Shown here one piece after another: positions 15,848-22,951 of a stretch of DNA of 39,567 nucleotides. Source of the DNA: Candidatus Pelagibacter sp. (GTDB lineage: Bacteria; Pseudomonadota; Alphaproteobacteria; Pelagibacterales; Pelagibacteraceae). Location: assembly GCA_028097945.1 (NCBI GenBank), contig JAOHFJ010000006.1:1-39567 (forward strand), given 5' to 3'. Made by a program: the position numbers and the translations under genes. Under the pieces are notes generated by a model, which saw only the letters and a list, made by a program, of their open reading frames with translations, had not been told where the DNA came from and made no database searches. The first letter of the stretch is position 1, and the number at the start of each line of letters is the position of its first letter.

Positions 15848-15913
15848 ATGAAATCAATTAACTCCCTCGTTCGATTTCATCTCTCTCCGGTAAATTGGAG
15901 AGAATATGAATAA
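15848..15913 (+). CDS. 21-residue leader ORF between SAM-V and bhmT
   Basis: The only start codon in reach of the SAM-V-controlled GGAG (6-base spacing) is ATG 15848. It opens a 21-codon ORF (begins MKSINSLVRF, ends NWREYE) that stops at TAA 15911-15913. The stop overlaps the bhmT start as ATGAATAA, an 8-base overlap also seen between cysE and msrB (ATGAGTAA). The ORF runs through two hairpins, 15846-15882 (over its own start) and 15882-15903 (over the bhmT ribosome site). Its likely role is to pass SAM-V control on to bhmT by coupled translation. The peptide is not Met- or Cys-rich. A functional role for the peptide itself is open. Confidence 0.68.
   Translation: MKSINSLVRFHLSPVNWREYE
15882..15903 (+). 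promoter_or_regulatory. Hairpin sequestering the bhmT ribosome binding site
   Basis: TCTCTCC (15882-15888) pairs perfectly with GGAGAGA (15897-15903), with an 8-base loop. GGAG 15897-15900 is the bhmT ribosome site, 5 bases before the ATG at 15906. The hairpin lies inside the leader ORF, so a ribosome reading that ORF would open it. TCTCC within the left arm can also pair with GGAGA at 15838-15842 (the SAM-V ribosome site), as an extension of the adjoining 10-base stem 15846-15855/15873-15882. Confidence 0.7.
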
Positions 15914-16964
15914 TATTTTATTAGATACACTAAAAAAACAACCTTTGATTTGTGCAGAAGGTTATTTATTTGAAATGGAACGAAGAGGTTATTTAACCTC
16001 TGGTGAATTTGTTCCTGAAGTAGCACTTGAGCACCCTGAGGTTTTAGAGAATCTTCATAAAGAATTTCAACACGCAGGTTCTAACATCGTTCAAGCATTT
16101 ACATATAACGGTCATAGAGAAAAAATGAGAGTGATCGATAAAGAACATTTACTTGAGCCTTTAAATAGAGCTGCTTTAAGGATTGCTAGAAAATGTGCAG
16201 ATAATCCGCCTAAAGGTCTAGGTGTAAGTTTAATGGCAGGTAATATTTCTAATAGTAATATTTGGGAAGCAGATAATAAAAGAATTCAGGCAGATGTTAA
16301 AAGTATGTTTGCTGAAATGGTTCAGTGGGCTAAAGAAGAAAAAGCTGATTTTATTATTGGTGAAACTTTTTACTATGCTGAAGAAGCTTTCGCTGCTCTA
16401 GAAGAAATTAAAAAGGCAGGATTACCATCTGTTATTACAATTTCACCAATGGGTGAAAATAAAATGAGAGACGGTTATACAATATTAGAAACTTGTAAAA
16501 AACTGGAAGAACTTGGTGCTGATGTTGTAGGTTTAAACTGCTTTAGAGGTCCAGCTACAATGCTTCCTTATATAAAAGAAATAAGAAAAGAACTTAAATG
16601 TCATGTTGCTGCTTTACCCGTTCCTTATAGAACGACCGAAGAGCATCCAACATTTTTTAATCTTCCAGATAATAATGGATGTAATTGTCCATCTCCTCAT
16701 GGCAGAACATTCCCTACTGCTATGGATCCATTGCAATGCAATAGATATGAGATAGGCAATTTTGCAAAAGAAGTATTTAACTTAGGTGTTAAGTATATCG
16801 GTGTTTGCTGTGGAGCTAGTCCAATGCATATACGTGAGGTTGCAGAGGCTATTGGCTTAAGAGTTCCAGCGAGCAGATTTAGGGAAAATATGAGCAAACA
16901 TTTCATGTATGGTTCGGATAAAAAAATACCGAAACACATGAAAGATTATGGAAACGTAGCGTAA
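15906..16964 (+). CDS. bhmT: Betaine-homocysteine S-methyltransferase
   Basis: Zinc-dependent cytoplasmic methyltransferase of 352 residues that makes methionine from homocysteine with glycine betaine as methyl donor. The zinc ligands are visible: C212 in GLNCFRG, and C301/C302 in GVCCGASPMHIREVA. It has the usual core but is shorter than the animal enzyme (about 406), which has an extra C-terminal dimer arm. The product dimethylglycine would go to one-carbon metabolism. Expression is governed by the tandem SAM riboswitches and the leader ORF. It is followed by a mini-ORF and metY. Confidence 0.93.
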   Translation: MNNILLDTLKKQPLICAEGYLFEMERRGYLTSGEFVPEVALEHPEVLENLHKEFQHAGSNIVQAFTYNGHREKMRVIDKEHLLEPLNRAALRIARKCADNPPKGLGVSLMAGNISNSNIWEADNKRIQADVKSMFAEMVQWAKEEKADFIIGETFYYAEEAFAALEEIKKAGLPSVITISPMGENKMRDGYTILETCKKLEELGADVVGLNCFRGPATMLPYIKEIRKELKCHVAALPVPYRTTEEHPTFFNLPDNNGCNCPSPHGRTFPTAMDPLQCNRYEIGNFAKEVFNLGVKYIGVCCGASPMHIREVAEAIGLRVPASRFRENMSKHFMYGSDKKIPKHMKDYGNVA

Positions 16965-16979
16965 GGAGGCTATAATAAT

Positions 16980-17024
16980 ATGAAAAAAGAAACGACAAGA
17001 GAAACAATCAGGGAGGATAAATAA
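16980..17024 (+). CDS. 14-residue coupling mini-ORF between bhmT and metY
   Basis: Just after the bhmT stop, AAGGAGG (16963-16969) sits 10 bases before ATG 16980, which opens MKKETTRETIREDK and stops at TAA 17022-17024. The stop shares one base with the metY ATG (TAATG). The AAGGAGG has no other start codon to serve. The metY ribosome site GGGAGG (17011-17016) lies inside the mini-ORF. The peptide is highly charged and unlikely to have a stable fold, so a coupling role is more likely than a peptide function. Confidence 0.55.
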   Translation: MKKETTRETIREDK

Positions 17025-18316
17025 TGGCTGATTATAAACATCCGGAAACTATTGGCTTACATGGCAGTGATTACAGAAGTGATCCTGCAACTACAGCAGT
17101 AGCAGTTCCAATTTATCAAACAACATCATACCAATTTAAAAATGCAGAAACTGCTGCAAATTTATTTGGTTTGAAAGAGTTCGGTAATATTTACACAAGA
17201 ATAATGAACCCAACATGTGATGTGTTAGAGAAAAGAGTAGCAGCACTTGAAGGCGGTGTGGCAGCACTTGCGGTTGGTTCAGGTCAAGCAGCATCAGCAA
17301 TGTGTATACAAAACTTAGCACAAGCTGGAGATAATATCGTTGCTTCAACTGACTTATACGGAGGTACAGTAAACTTATTCAAAAATACTTTAAGACAACA
17401 AGGTATTGAAGTTAGATTTGCAGATCCTGCTGATCCTAAAAACTTTGAAAAGTTAACTGATGATAAAACAAGAGCTTACTATGGTGAGTCTTGTCCAAAT
17501 CCTTATCTTCGTGTTTTTCCAATTAAAGAAGTTGCAGATATCGGTAGACCAAAAGGAATTCCTTTAATTATCGATAACACGGCTTCACCAGTAATTTGTA
17601 AACCTTTAGCTCACGGAGCTGCAATAGTTATGCACTCTTTGACTAAATATATTGGTGGTCACGGAACTTCAATCGGGGGAATAATTGTTGATGGTGGAAA
17701 CTTTGACTGGATAAAAAACAGAAAAAGACAACCATTAATTAATGAACCAGATCAAAGTTATGGTGGTGCTATTTGGGCAGATGCAGTTCCTCAACTAACA
17801 GGAGCTAACATTCCTTTTGTGATAAGAGCTAGAGTGGTTTTATTGAGAGACTTAGGTGCTCCATTAAGTCCATTTAATGCTTTCCAAATTATTCAAGGTT
17901 TGGAAACTGTTGCTCTTAGAATGAAACAACACTGCAGTAATGCAGAAAAGGTTGTTTCTTTCTTAGAAACACAAAAGAAAGTTAAGAACGTAATCTATCC
18001 TACTAATCACCAAGGTGAGATTAAAGAAAGAGCTAAAAAATATATGCAAGGTGGTTATGGTTCTTTAGTTGGTATGGATGTTGGCACAAAAGAAGCGGGT
18101 GCTAAATTCATAGATAACTTAAAGATGTTATATCATGTTGCTAATATTGGTGATGCTAGAAGTTTAGCAATTCACCCAGCTACTACAACGCACAGTCAGT
18201 TAGATGATGCAGCGTTAGCAGCAGCAGGTGTAACACCAGGCTATGTAAGACTTTCAATTGGTATCGAGCATCCAGATGATATCATTGCAGACATTAAGCA
18301 AGCTTTAGCAGCTTAA
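17024..18316 (+). CDS. metY: O-acetylhomoserine sulfhydrylase (PLP enzyme)
   Basis: PLP-dependent enzyme of 430 residues that joins O-acetylhomoserine with sulfide (or methanethiol) to give homocysteine (or methionine). The PLP lysine is K208 in MHSLTKYIGGHG. SGQAASAMCIQNLAQAGDN, NIYTRIMNPTCDVLEKRVAALEGG, LIIDNTASP and the C-terminal GYVRLSIGIEHPDDI fit the family. With bhmT it forms a two-gene route to methionine under SAM control. It starts in a TAATG overlap with the upstream mini-ORF. Confidence 0.95.
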   Translation: MADYKHPETIGLHGSDYRSDPATTAVAVPIYQTTSYQFKNAETAANLFGLKEFGNIYTRIMNPTCDVLEKRVAALEGGVAALAVGSGQAASAMCIQNLAQAGDNIVASTDLYGGTVNLFKNTLRQQGIEVRFADPADPKNFEKLTDDKTRAYYGESCPNPYLRVFPIKEVADIGRPKGIPLIIDNTASPVICKPLAHGAAIVMHSLTKYIGGHGTSIGGIIVDGGNFDWIKNRKRQPLINEPDQSYGGAIWADAVPQLTGANIPFVIRARVVLLRDLGAPLSPFNAFQIIQGLETVALRMKQHCSNAEKVVSFLETQKKVKNVIYPTNHQGEIKERAKKYMQGGYGSLVGMDVGTKEAGAKFIDNLKMLYHVANIGDARSLAIHPATTTHSQLDDAALAAAGVTPGYVRLSIGIEHPDDIIADIKQALAA

Positions 18317-18323
18317 ATTATAT

Positions 18324-18347
18324 TTGCCCCACTTAAATGTGGGGCAA
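18324..18347 (+). other. GC-rich hairpin after metY
   Basis: TTGCCCCAC (18324-18332) pairs perfectly with GTGGGGCAA (18339-18347) around a TTAAAT loop, in the 38-base gap between metY and the rhodanese gene. No T-run follows on either strand, so it does not look like a standard intrinsic terminator. It may stabilise the 3' end of the metY message, or act as a weak terminator or processing site. It ends 7 bases before the rhodanese ATG. Confidence 0.6.
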
Positions 18348-18354
18348 GATAAAT

Positions 18355-18747
18355 ATGATTAAACAAATTAAATCATCTGAAATAAAAAATTATATTAAAG
18401 TAAACTCTAATGTAGTTTTACTTGATGTTAGAACTGAAAATGAATGGACTACTTTAGGCAAACCTAATGCCGAAGATTTAAATTCCAAAACTTATTTTAT
18501 TACAGTAAGTCCTGATTTATCAAATTGGCAAGTTCCAGATTCAAATTTCGTAGAAAATGTTAAAAAAAATATTAATAAAGATAAAACAATTTTAGTTATG
18601 TGTGCTGCCGGGGGAAGATCTTTGATAGCGGCAAATCTTTTAGAAGCAGAAGGTTATTCTACTTTAAATGTTTCAGACGGGTTTAGTGGAAATGGTCAAA
18701 ATCCTGGTTGGCAGAAATTAGGATTACCTTCTATTATAGATAACTGA
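18355..18747 (+). CDS. Rhodanese-like sulfurtransferase domain protein
   Basis: Single-domain protein of 130 residues. VVLLDVRTENEW is the usual first strand and motif, and the active loop is VMCAAGGRSLIAANLL with catalytic C83, ending with GFSGNGQNPGW. It would carry persulfide sulfur, but acceptors are unknown. The frame is open from an ATG at 18337, but that codon lies in the arm of the hairpin and adds only MWGKIN, so I start at the ATG at 18355. The sulfur-metabolism neighbours fit. The 3' end overlaps the convergent lipoprotein gene by 24 bases. Confidence 0.85.
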   Translation: MIKQIKSSEIKNYIKVNSNVVLLDVRTENEWTTLGKPNAEDLNSKTYFITVSPDLSNWQVPDSNFVENVKKNINKDKTILVMCAAGGRSLIAANLLEAEGYSTLNVSDGFSGNGQNPGWQKLGLPSIIDN

Positions 18748-19152
18748 TTTTTTTGCTATACTCTCAATAAGAGATGTTTTTTTTATTTTAGCTTGTATCG
18801 ATGAAGCGACCTCTTTTGGATATTTTTTTACTATTTCTGATGTCTTTTTCTTTATTGCAGTATTGGTTAATGATATTTGTTTTTTTACAACTGTACAAAA
18901 ATCAGACCTTGTTCTTTCAATAGACGAAATACAAGTTTCTTGCTTTTTCTCAGGATTTACTCTCTCTGCATATGCAACGGCGTGCTCTAAAGGAGTTTTT
19001 CCTGTTTGTTTTTTAACTCCATAACTTATTGCTGAATTTAATGAGGACTGAACAATTTTTCCATTTGATGCGCCAGTGCTTAGTAACGCTATGGATTCAG
19101 CACAACTATTAAGCAGGAAAAGAGATGATAGTAAAAATAGTACTTTTTTCAT
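18724..19152 (-). CDS. Small lipoprotein, copy 2 of a tandem pair
   Basis: Predicted lipoprotein of 142 residues with a signal peptide and lipobox LLNSC (lipidated C17). It is paralogous to the protein encoded at 19282-19692: both share SYGxKKxTGKxPxEHAVAYA, then PEKK, a cysteine, an acidic-basic stretch, a second cysteine and VVKKQ or IVKKQ. Two conserved cysteines after the lipid anchor (C89 in ETCISS, C102 in SDFCTVV) could form a disulfide. The C-terminal part is Lys/Ser-rich. I do not recognise a named family. Likely anchored in the inner or outer membrane facing the periplasm. Confidence 0.75.
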   Translation of the reverse strand: MKKVLFLLSSLFLLNSCAESIALLSTGASNGKIVQSSLNSAISYGVKKQTGKTPLEHAVAYAERVNPEKKQETCISSIERTRSDFCTVVKKQISLTNTAIKKKTSEIVKKYPKEVASSIQAKIKKTSLIESIAKKSVIYNRR

Positions 19153-19281
19153 GTTTTTTGATTTTGTATATCTGATTCAATCAAAAAAAAAAGTTAATTA
19201 TAATTTTTACAAATTTTTATTAAGAACAACTTATGATAGTTATTTCTAAGATTTCTACCTGAGGTTTTCTTAATTTAGTAG

Positions 19282-19692
19282 TTAATCTAAATATTTAATC
19301 TTTAACTTTTTACCTATATTAGGTTGTATTGACGATGTGTGGTCTTTTAAGGATTTGTCTCGAGCTGTATTTAGGATTTTGGATTTAGTTTTATTTAACT
19401 GTTTTTTTACTATTGCACAAATTTTTGAATTGGTTTTTTCCTCAAATGACAAGCAAGGTTCTTTTTTTTTCTCAGGTTTTTTTTCCCCTGCATAAGCAAC
19501 AGCGTGTTCTATAGGAAGTTTTCCTGTTGTTTTTTTTATTCCGTAACTAACTGTTGAAGTAAAGGCGCCTCTGGCTATATTCCCGCTTGCTCCGCTTGCT
19601 GCAGTTGTTGAAGCTGGCCCTAGGAAAGCCATTGATCCAAAGCAGCCACTTAATAAAGTTAACAATAATAATAAGCAAAAAAAATTTTTCAT
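19282..19692 (-). CDS. Small lipoprotein, copy 1 of a tandem pair
   Basis: Predicted lipoprotein of 136 residues with signal peptide and lipobox LLSGC (C17, the same position as in its paralogue). An Ala/Gly/Ser-rich segment follows (about residues 25-42), then the shared block SYGIKKTTGKLPIEHAVAYA, then PEKKKEPC and a second cysteine in KICAIVKKQ. The C terminus diverges from the paralogue. AGGGAG lies just before the ATG. The two genes are separated by 129 bases with nothing else recognisable. Function unknown. Confidence 0.77.
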   Translation of the reverse strand: MKNFFCLLLLLTLLSGCFGSMAFLGPASTTAASGASGNIARGAFTSTVSYGIKKTTGKLPIEHAVAYAGEKKPEKKKEPCLSFEEKTNSKICAIVKKQLNKTKSKILNTARDKSLKDHTSSIQPNIGKKLKIKYLD

Positions 19693-19802
19693 ACTCCCTT
19701 TTGTATTTCTTTATTGTTTAAGCACAGATTTGATTTTTATTAAACAAATCGAATCACTCATAATGAGTTTATATAATACAACCTATAATGGAATAGTAAA
19801 TT

Positions 19803-20753
19803 TTATGAAATTATTCTTTGAGGTTTGTTTTTAAGACAACTTTCAAGATTCTCAATCATTTGTAGATAGAATTTGGTATAATTTTCTGCAGTAACATAAC
19901 CTATGTGCGGCAATAATAGTGCATTTGGTAGAAATCTTAATTTATGGTCTTGAGGCAAAGGTTCTTTATTGAAAACATCTAAACCCGCGCCTGCTATCTT
20001 TTCGTCTTTAAGAATTTCAACTAAATCATTTTCATTGATAATCGGCCCCCGTGAAGTATTAATTAGAAAAGCAGTTTTTTTCATCATACTTAATTCTTTT
20101 TTTGTTATTAAATTTTTATATCTTTCACCTAAAACTAAATGGATTGAAACTATGTCTGAATTTTTAAGTAGGTCCTCCTTGCTCATTGGCAGAACTCCTA
20201 TCTCATTTGCGTGAGATAAATTTAAATTTTCACTCCAAGCACAAACCTGCATACCAAAGGCTTTTGCAACTTTTGCTACTTGAGTTCCAATTTTTCCAAG
20301 ACCAATTAAACCTAACATTTTACCTTTTAACTCAAGGCCAATAGTTGTTTGCCAATAACCTTGAAACATATTATCAATTTCCTTTTTCATATTTCGGTAA
20401 AGCCCTAAAATTAAAGCCCATGTGATCTCAGCTGCAGGATTAGGGTTAATTTCTGTTCCACAAACAATTATGTTTTTTTTTTTTGATGCGTTTAAATCAA
20501 TCGCCTTATTTCTCATTCCCGAAGTCATTATATATTTTAAATTAGGTAAGCTCTCTATTAAATTTTTAGTTATTGGGGTTCTTTCTCTCATTATAAATAA
20601 TACTTCAAAATCTTCTAGTTCAACAACTGTTTCTTTTTCATCAATAAATGGTTCGCTAAAAACTTTAAAATCGAATTTGTCTTTATACCTCTCAGTGTCA
20701 ACAATCTGTTGAAAAACATTTTGGTAATCATCTAAAATAGCAACTTTAATCAT
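19803..20753 (-). CDS. D-isomer specific 2-hydroxyacid dehydrogenase
   Basis: NAD-dependent dehydrogenase of 316 residues. The Rossmann motif GLIGLGKIGTQVAKVAKAFGM is at about residues 148-168, and the LINTSRGPIINENDLVEIL segment with the catalytic arginine and the C-terminal LLLPHIGYVTAENY with the catalytic His are present. The E of the catalytic triad lies in FNKEPLP. Candidate substrates are glyoxylate/hydroxypyruvate or D-lactate-like acids; none can be chosen. It overlaps the EamA transporter by 8 bases and follows the DadA-like dehydrogenase, so the three form a unit. Confidence 0.88.
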   Translation of the reverse strand: MIKVAILDDYQNVFQQIVDTERYKDKFDFKVFSEPFIDEKETVVELEDFEVLFIMRERTPITKNLIESLPNLKYIMTSGMRNKAIDLNASKKKNIIVCGTEINPNPAAEITWALILGLYRNMKKEIDNMFQGYWQTTIGLELKGKMLGLIGLGKIGTQVAKVAKAFGMQVCAWSENLNLSHANEIGVLPMSKEDLLKNSDIVSIHLVLGERYKNLITKKELSMMKKTAFLINTSRGPIINENDLVEILKDEKIAGAGLDVFNKEPLPQDHKLRFLPNALLLPHIGYVTAENYTKFYLQMIENLESCLKNKPQRIIS

Positions 20754-21639
20754 GGATTTTTTTATTCGATAAATAAATACCTGATACTATAAAAGCTGCT
20801 CCGGCAAAATGATATAATTCAAGTTTTTCTTTGAATATTGATATTGCCATAATAGCACTAAATAAAGGCATTAATTGAATAAACATTGTAGCTCGATTGG
20901 GACCAATTATTTCAATTCCTTTTTGCCAAAAGTAATAAGCTGCTATCGCTGGAAAAACTACTACATAGAAAAGAATTAAGAAAAACGGAATACTAAAATT
21001 TAATTTTAAACCAATATAATTTTCATAAAAAAATTGAGGTATTAAAAAAAGTATCCCTATAGAAACCATGAGCTGTATTAAAGTAAATTGTGAAAATTTA
21101 AAGTTATGTTTTTTTAGTAAAGTTGAATAAAGAGACCAAGTTATTACACAAACTAACATCCAAACATCACCTTTGTTAAAGCTCAGAGATATTATTTTTT
21201 GAAAATCTCCATTAGAAATTATTGCTCCAATTCCTATAATTGACAATAATAGTCCAAATATTTGAAATAAATTTGTTTTTTCAATTTTCATTATAGACGA
21301 AAGAACAATTGTAGCTGCGGGAATAGCTGCAAGCATCAAAACTGCATTTACTACTTGAGTATAATTGAGTGCATAATAAACCACAGAATTAAAAGTACTT
21401 ATTGTGATTACTCCCATAAAACTAATTACTAACCAATTTTTTTTTATGTAAGAAAAATTGTTATAGATCTCCTTATATGTAAAAGGTATTAGGATAAACC
21501 AAACTGTAATCCACCTTAAAACATTGAGAGTTAGGGGGGGGATTTGAAAGAGAGTTGCAAACTTCCCAACAATAAAATTACCAGACCAACATAAAGCAGC
21601 AAGAACTAAAAATAAATAAGCTAAATAATTTTTTGACAA
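20746..21639 (-). CDS. EamA-family (DMT) transporter
   Basis: Inner-membrane protein of 297 residues with about ten hydrophobic helices in two EamA repeats. AALCWSGNFIVGK near the start and the second-repeat region VWMLVCVITWSLYS near residue 153 are typical of this drug/metabolite transporter superfamily. The C-terminal half has AIAAYYFWQKGIEIIGPNRATMFIQLMPLFSAIMAI. Direction and substrate are not known; many export amino acids or related metabolites. It begins 7 bases after the DadA-like gene ends. Confidence 0.87.
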   Translation of the reverse strand: MSKNYLAYLFLVLAALCWSGNFIVGKFATLFQIPPLTLNVLRWITVWFILIPFTYKEIYNNFSYIKKNWLVISFMGVITISTFNSVVYYALNYTQVVNAVLMLAAIPAATIVLSSIMKIEKTNLFQIFGLLLSIIGIGAIISNGDFQKIISLSFNKGDVWMLVCVITWSLYSTLLKKHNFKFSQFTLIQLMVSIGILFLIPQFFYENYIGLKLNFSIPFFLILFYVVVFPAIAAYYFWQKGIEIIGPNRATMFIQLMPLFSAIMAISIFKEKLELYHFAGAAFIVSGIYLSNKKIHD

Positions 21640-21646
21640 AAATTTC

Positions 21647-22924
21647 CTAATTAAATCTTTTTGAGCTGTAAGGAGTTAAATCTAGATTTGTTTTTTCTCC
21701 AGCAACTATTCTTGAAATAATTTTGCCTGTTATAGCTCCTAAAGTCCAGCCTAAATGCTGATGCCCAAAAGCATATATAATGTTTTTATTTTTTAGCGAA
21801 GGACCTAGAATTGGAAGAAAATCAGGAAGTGTTGGTCTAAAACCTAACCATTCATCCTCATGATTGCCAAGACCAGGTAAAAGTTCCTTTGAACATTTTA
21901 TAATATAATCAATCCTTTTTTTTGATGGAGGGTTTTTTAAACCACCTAGCTCAACGGTACCCACAGCTCTTAAACCTTGGTTCATAGGAGTCATACCAAA
22001 ACCTCTATCTAAAAATATAACGGGGCGGCTAATGAGGTGATCTTTTCCTTTAAAGTGAACATGATAACCTCTTTCTGTATCTAGTGGTATATTTTCCCCT
22101 AATTGATCTGTTAATACTTTTGAAAAAGCTCCTGAGGCAATTACAGTCTTTTCAAATTTATACTCTTCATTTTCTGATCTAACAACTGTTTCATTTGTGT
22201 TTATCTGCTCTAAATTTTTAATATTAGTTTGCACAAACTTTCCTCCTCTCTCTAAATATAATTTAAATATTTTTTTAAGAATTCCATGTGGGTCCCTTGC
22301 ATGCATAGCGTTTTCATAAATTACTCCTGCATCAAAAACAGGTTGTAAGTTGGGTTCTAAATCTAATACTTCTTTTTGAGTTAATAGCTTTTGTTTAATG
22401 CCGAGTTCATCTCGAACTTTAATTTCTAATTTTCTACTCTTTAAATTTTTATTTGTCCAAATATAAATTATGCCTTTTTTTTCTACCAATCCTGTAGTGT
22501 CAATTTCCTGAAAAATTTCCTCATAAGCTTCGTTAGATAGATTCAATATTTGATGCATGTTTTTTGCTGTGTGCATCATAGATTTTTGATTACAGTTTTT
22601 AAGATAATATAAAAACCAATTAAGCATTTTAGGAATATAATTCCATCTCAATGCTAGAGGACCATAAGAGCTAATTAACATTTTTGGAACATCATATAGG
22701 ACATCAGGGCGGTTAAACTGTAAAACAGCGTAAGGAGAAAAATGACCTGCGTTTCCGTACGAAGCAGCTTTAAATTCTTTTGATAAAGGATCATGCCTAT
22801 CAAATATTGTGACTGGAATTCCTTTTTTAATTAGCTGAAGTCCTGTGCAAACACCTTGAATGCCAGATCCTACAATACCTACGGATTTACATTTATAATT
22901 TTCCACAAGGAAATTATATTGCAA
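21647..22924 (-). CDS. DadA-like FAD-dependent D-amino acid dehydrogenase
   Basis: Flavoprotein of 425 residues with an N-terminal FAD motif VGIVGSGIQGVCTGLQL and IFDRHDP (about residues 15-42). The internal AASYGNAGHFSPYAVLQFNRPDVL and the C-terminal GFRPTLPDFLPILGP and GHQHLGWTLGAITGK are typical of DadA-type deaminating dehydrogenases. It oxidises a D-amino acid or similar amine and feeds electrons to the respiratory chain. The start is uncertain: ATG at 22924 has no ribosome site, and a GTG at 22906 would fit the FAD motif nearly as well. It lies 27 bases after the bactofilin gene. Confidence 0.84.
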   Translation of the reverse strand: MQYNFLVENYKCKSVGIVGSGIQGVCTGLQLIKKGIPVTIFDRHDPLSKEFKAASYGNAGHFSPYAVLQFNRPDVLYDVPKMLISSYGPLALRWNYIPKMLNWFLYYLKNCNQKSMMHTAKNMHQILNLSNEAYEEIFQEIDTTGLVEKKGIIYIWTNKNLKSRKLEIKVRDELGIKQKLLTQKEVLDLEPNLQPVFDAGVIYENAMHARDPHGILKKIFKLYLERGGKFVQTNIKNLEQINTNETVVRSENEEYKFEKTVIASGAFSKVLTDQLGENIPLDTERGYHVHFKGKDHLISRPVIFLDRGFGMTPMNQGLRAVGTVELGGLKNPPSKKRIDYIIKCSKELLPGLGNHEDEWLGFRPTLPDFLPILGPSLKNKNIIYAFGHQHLGWTLGAITGKIISRIVAGEKTNLDLTPYSSKRFN

Positions 22925-22951
22925 TGTTAAGAAAAATAGTAGTGCGGTAGA

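Noticed and set aside
19756..19768. Inverted repeat ACTCA-TAA-TGAGT upstream of the lipoprotein gene as an operator
   Set aside because: Arms of five bases in AT-rich DNA are easily found by chance, and no second copy was seen in the window.
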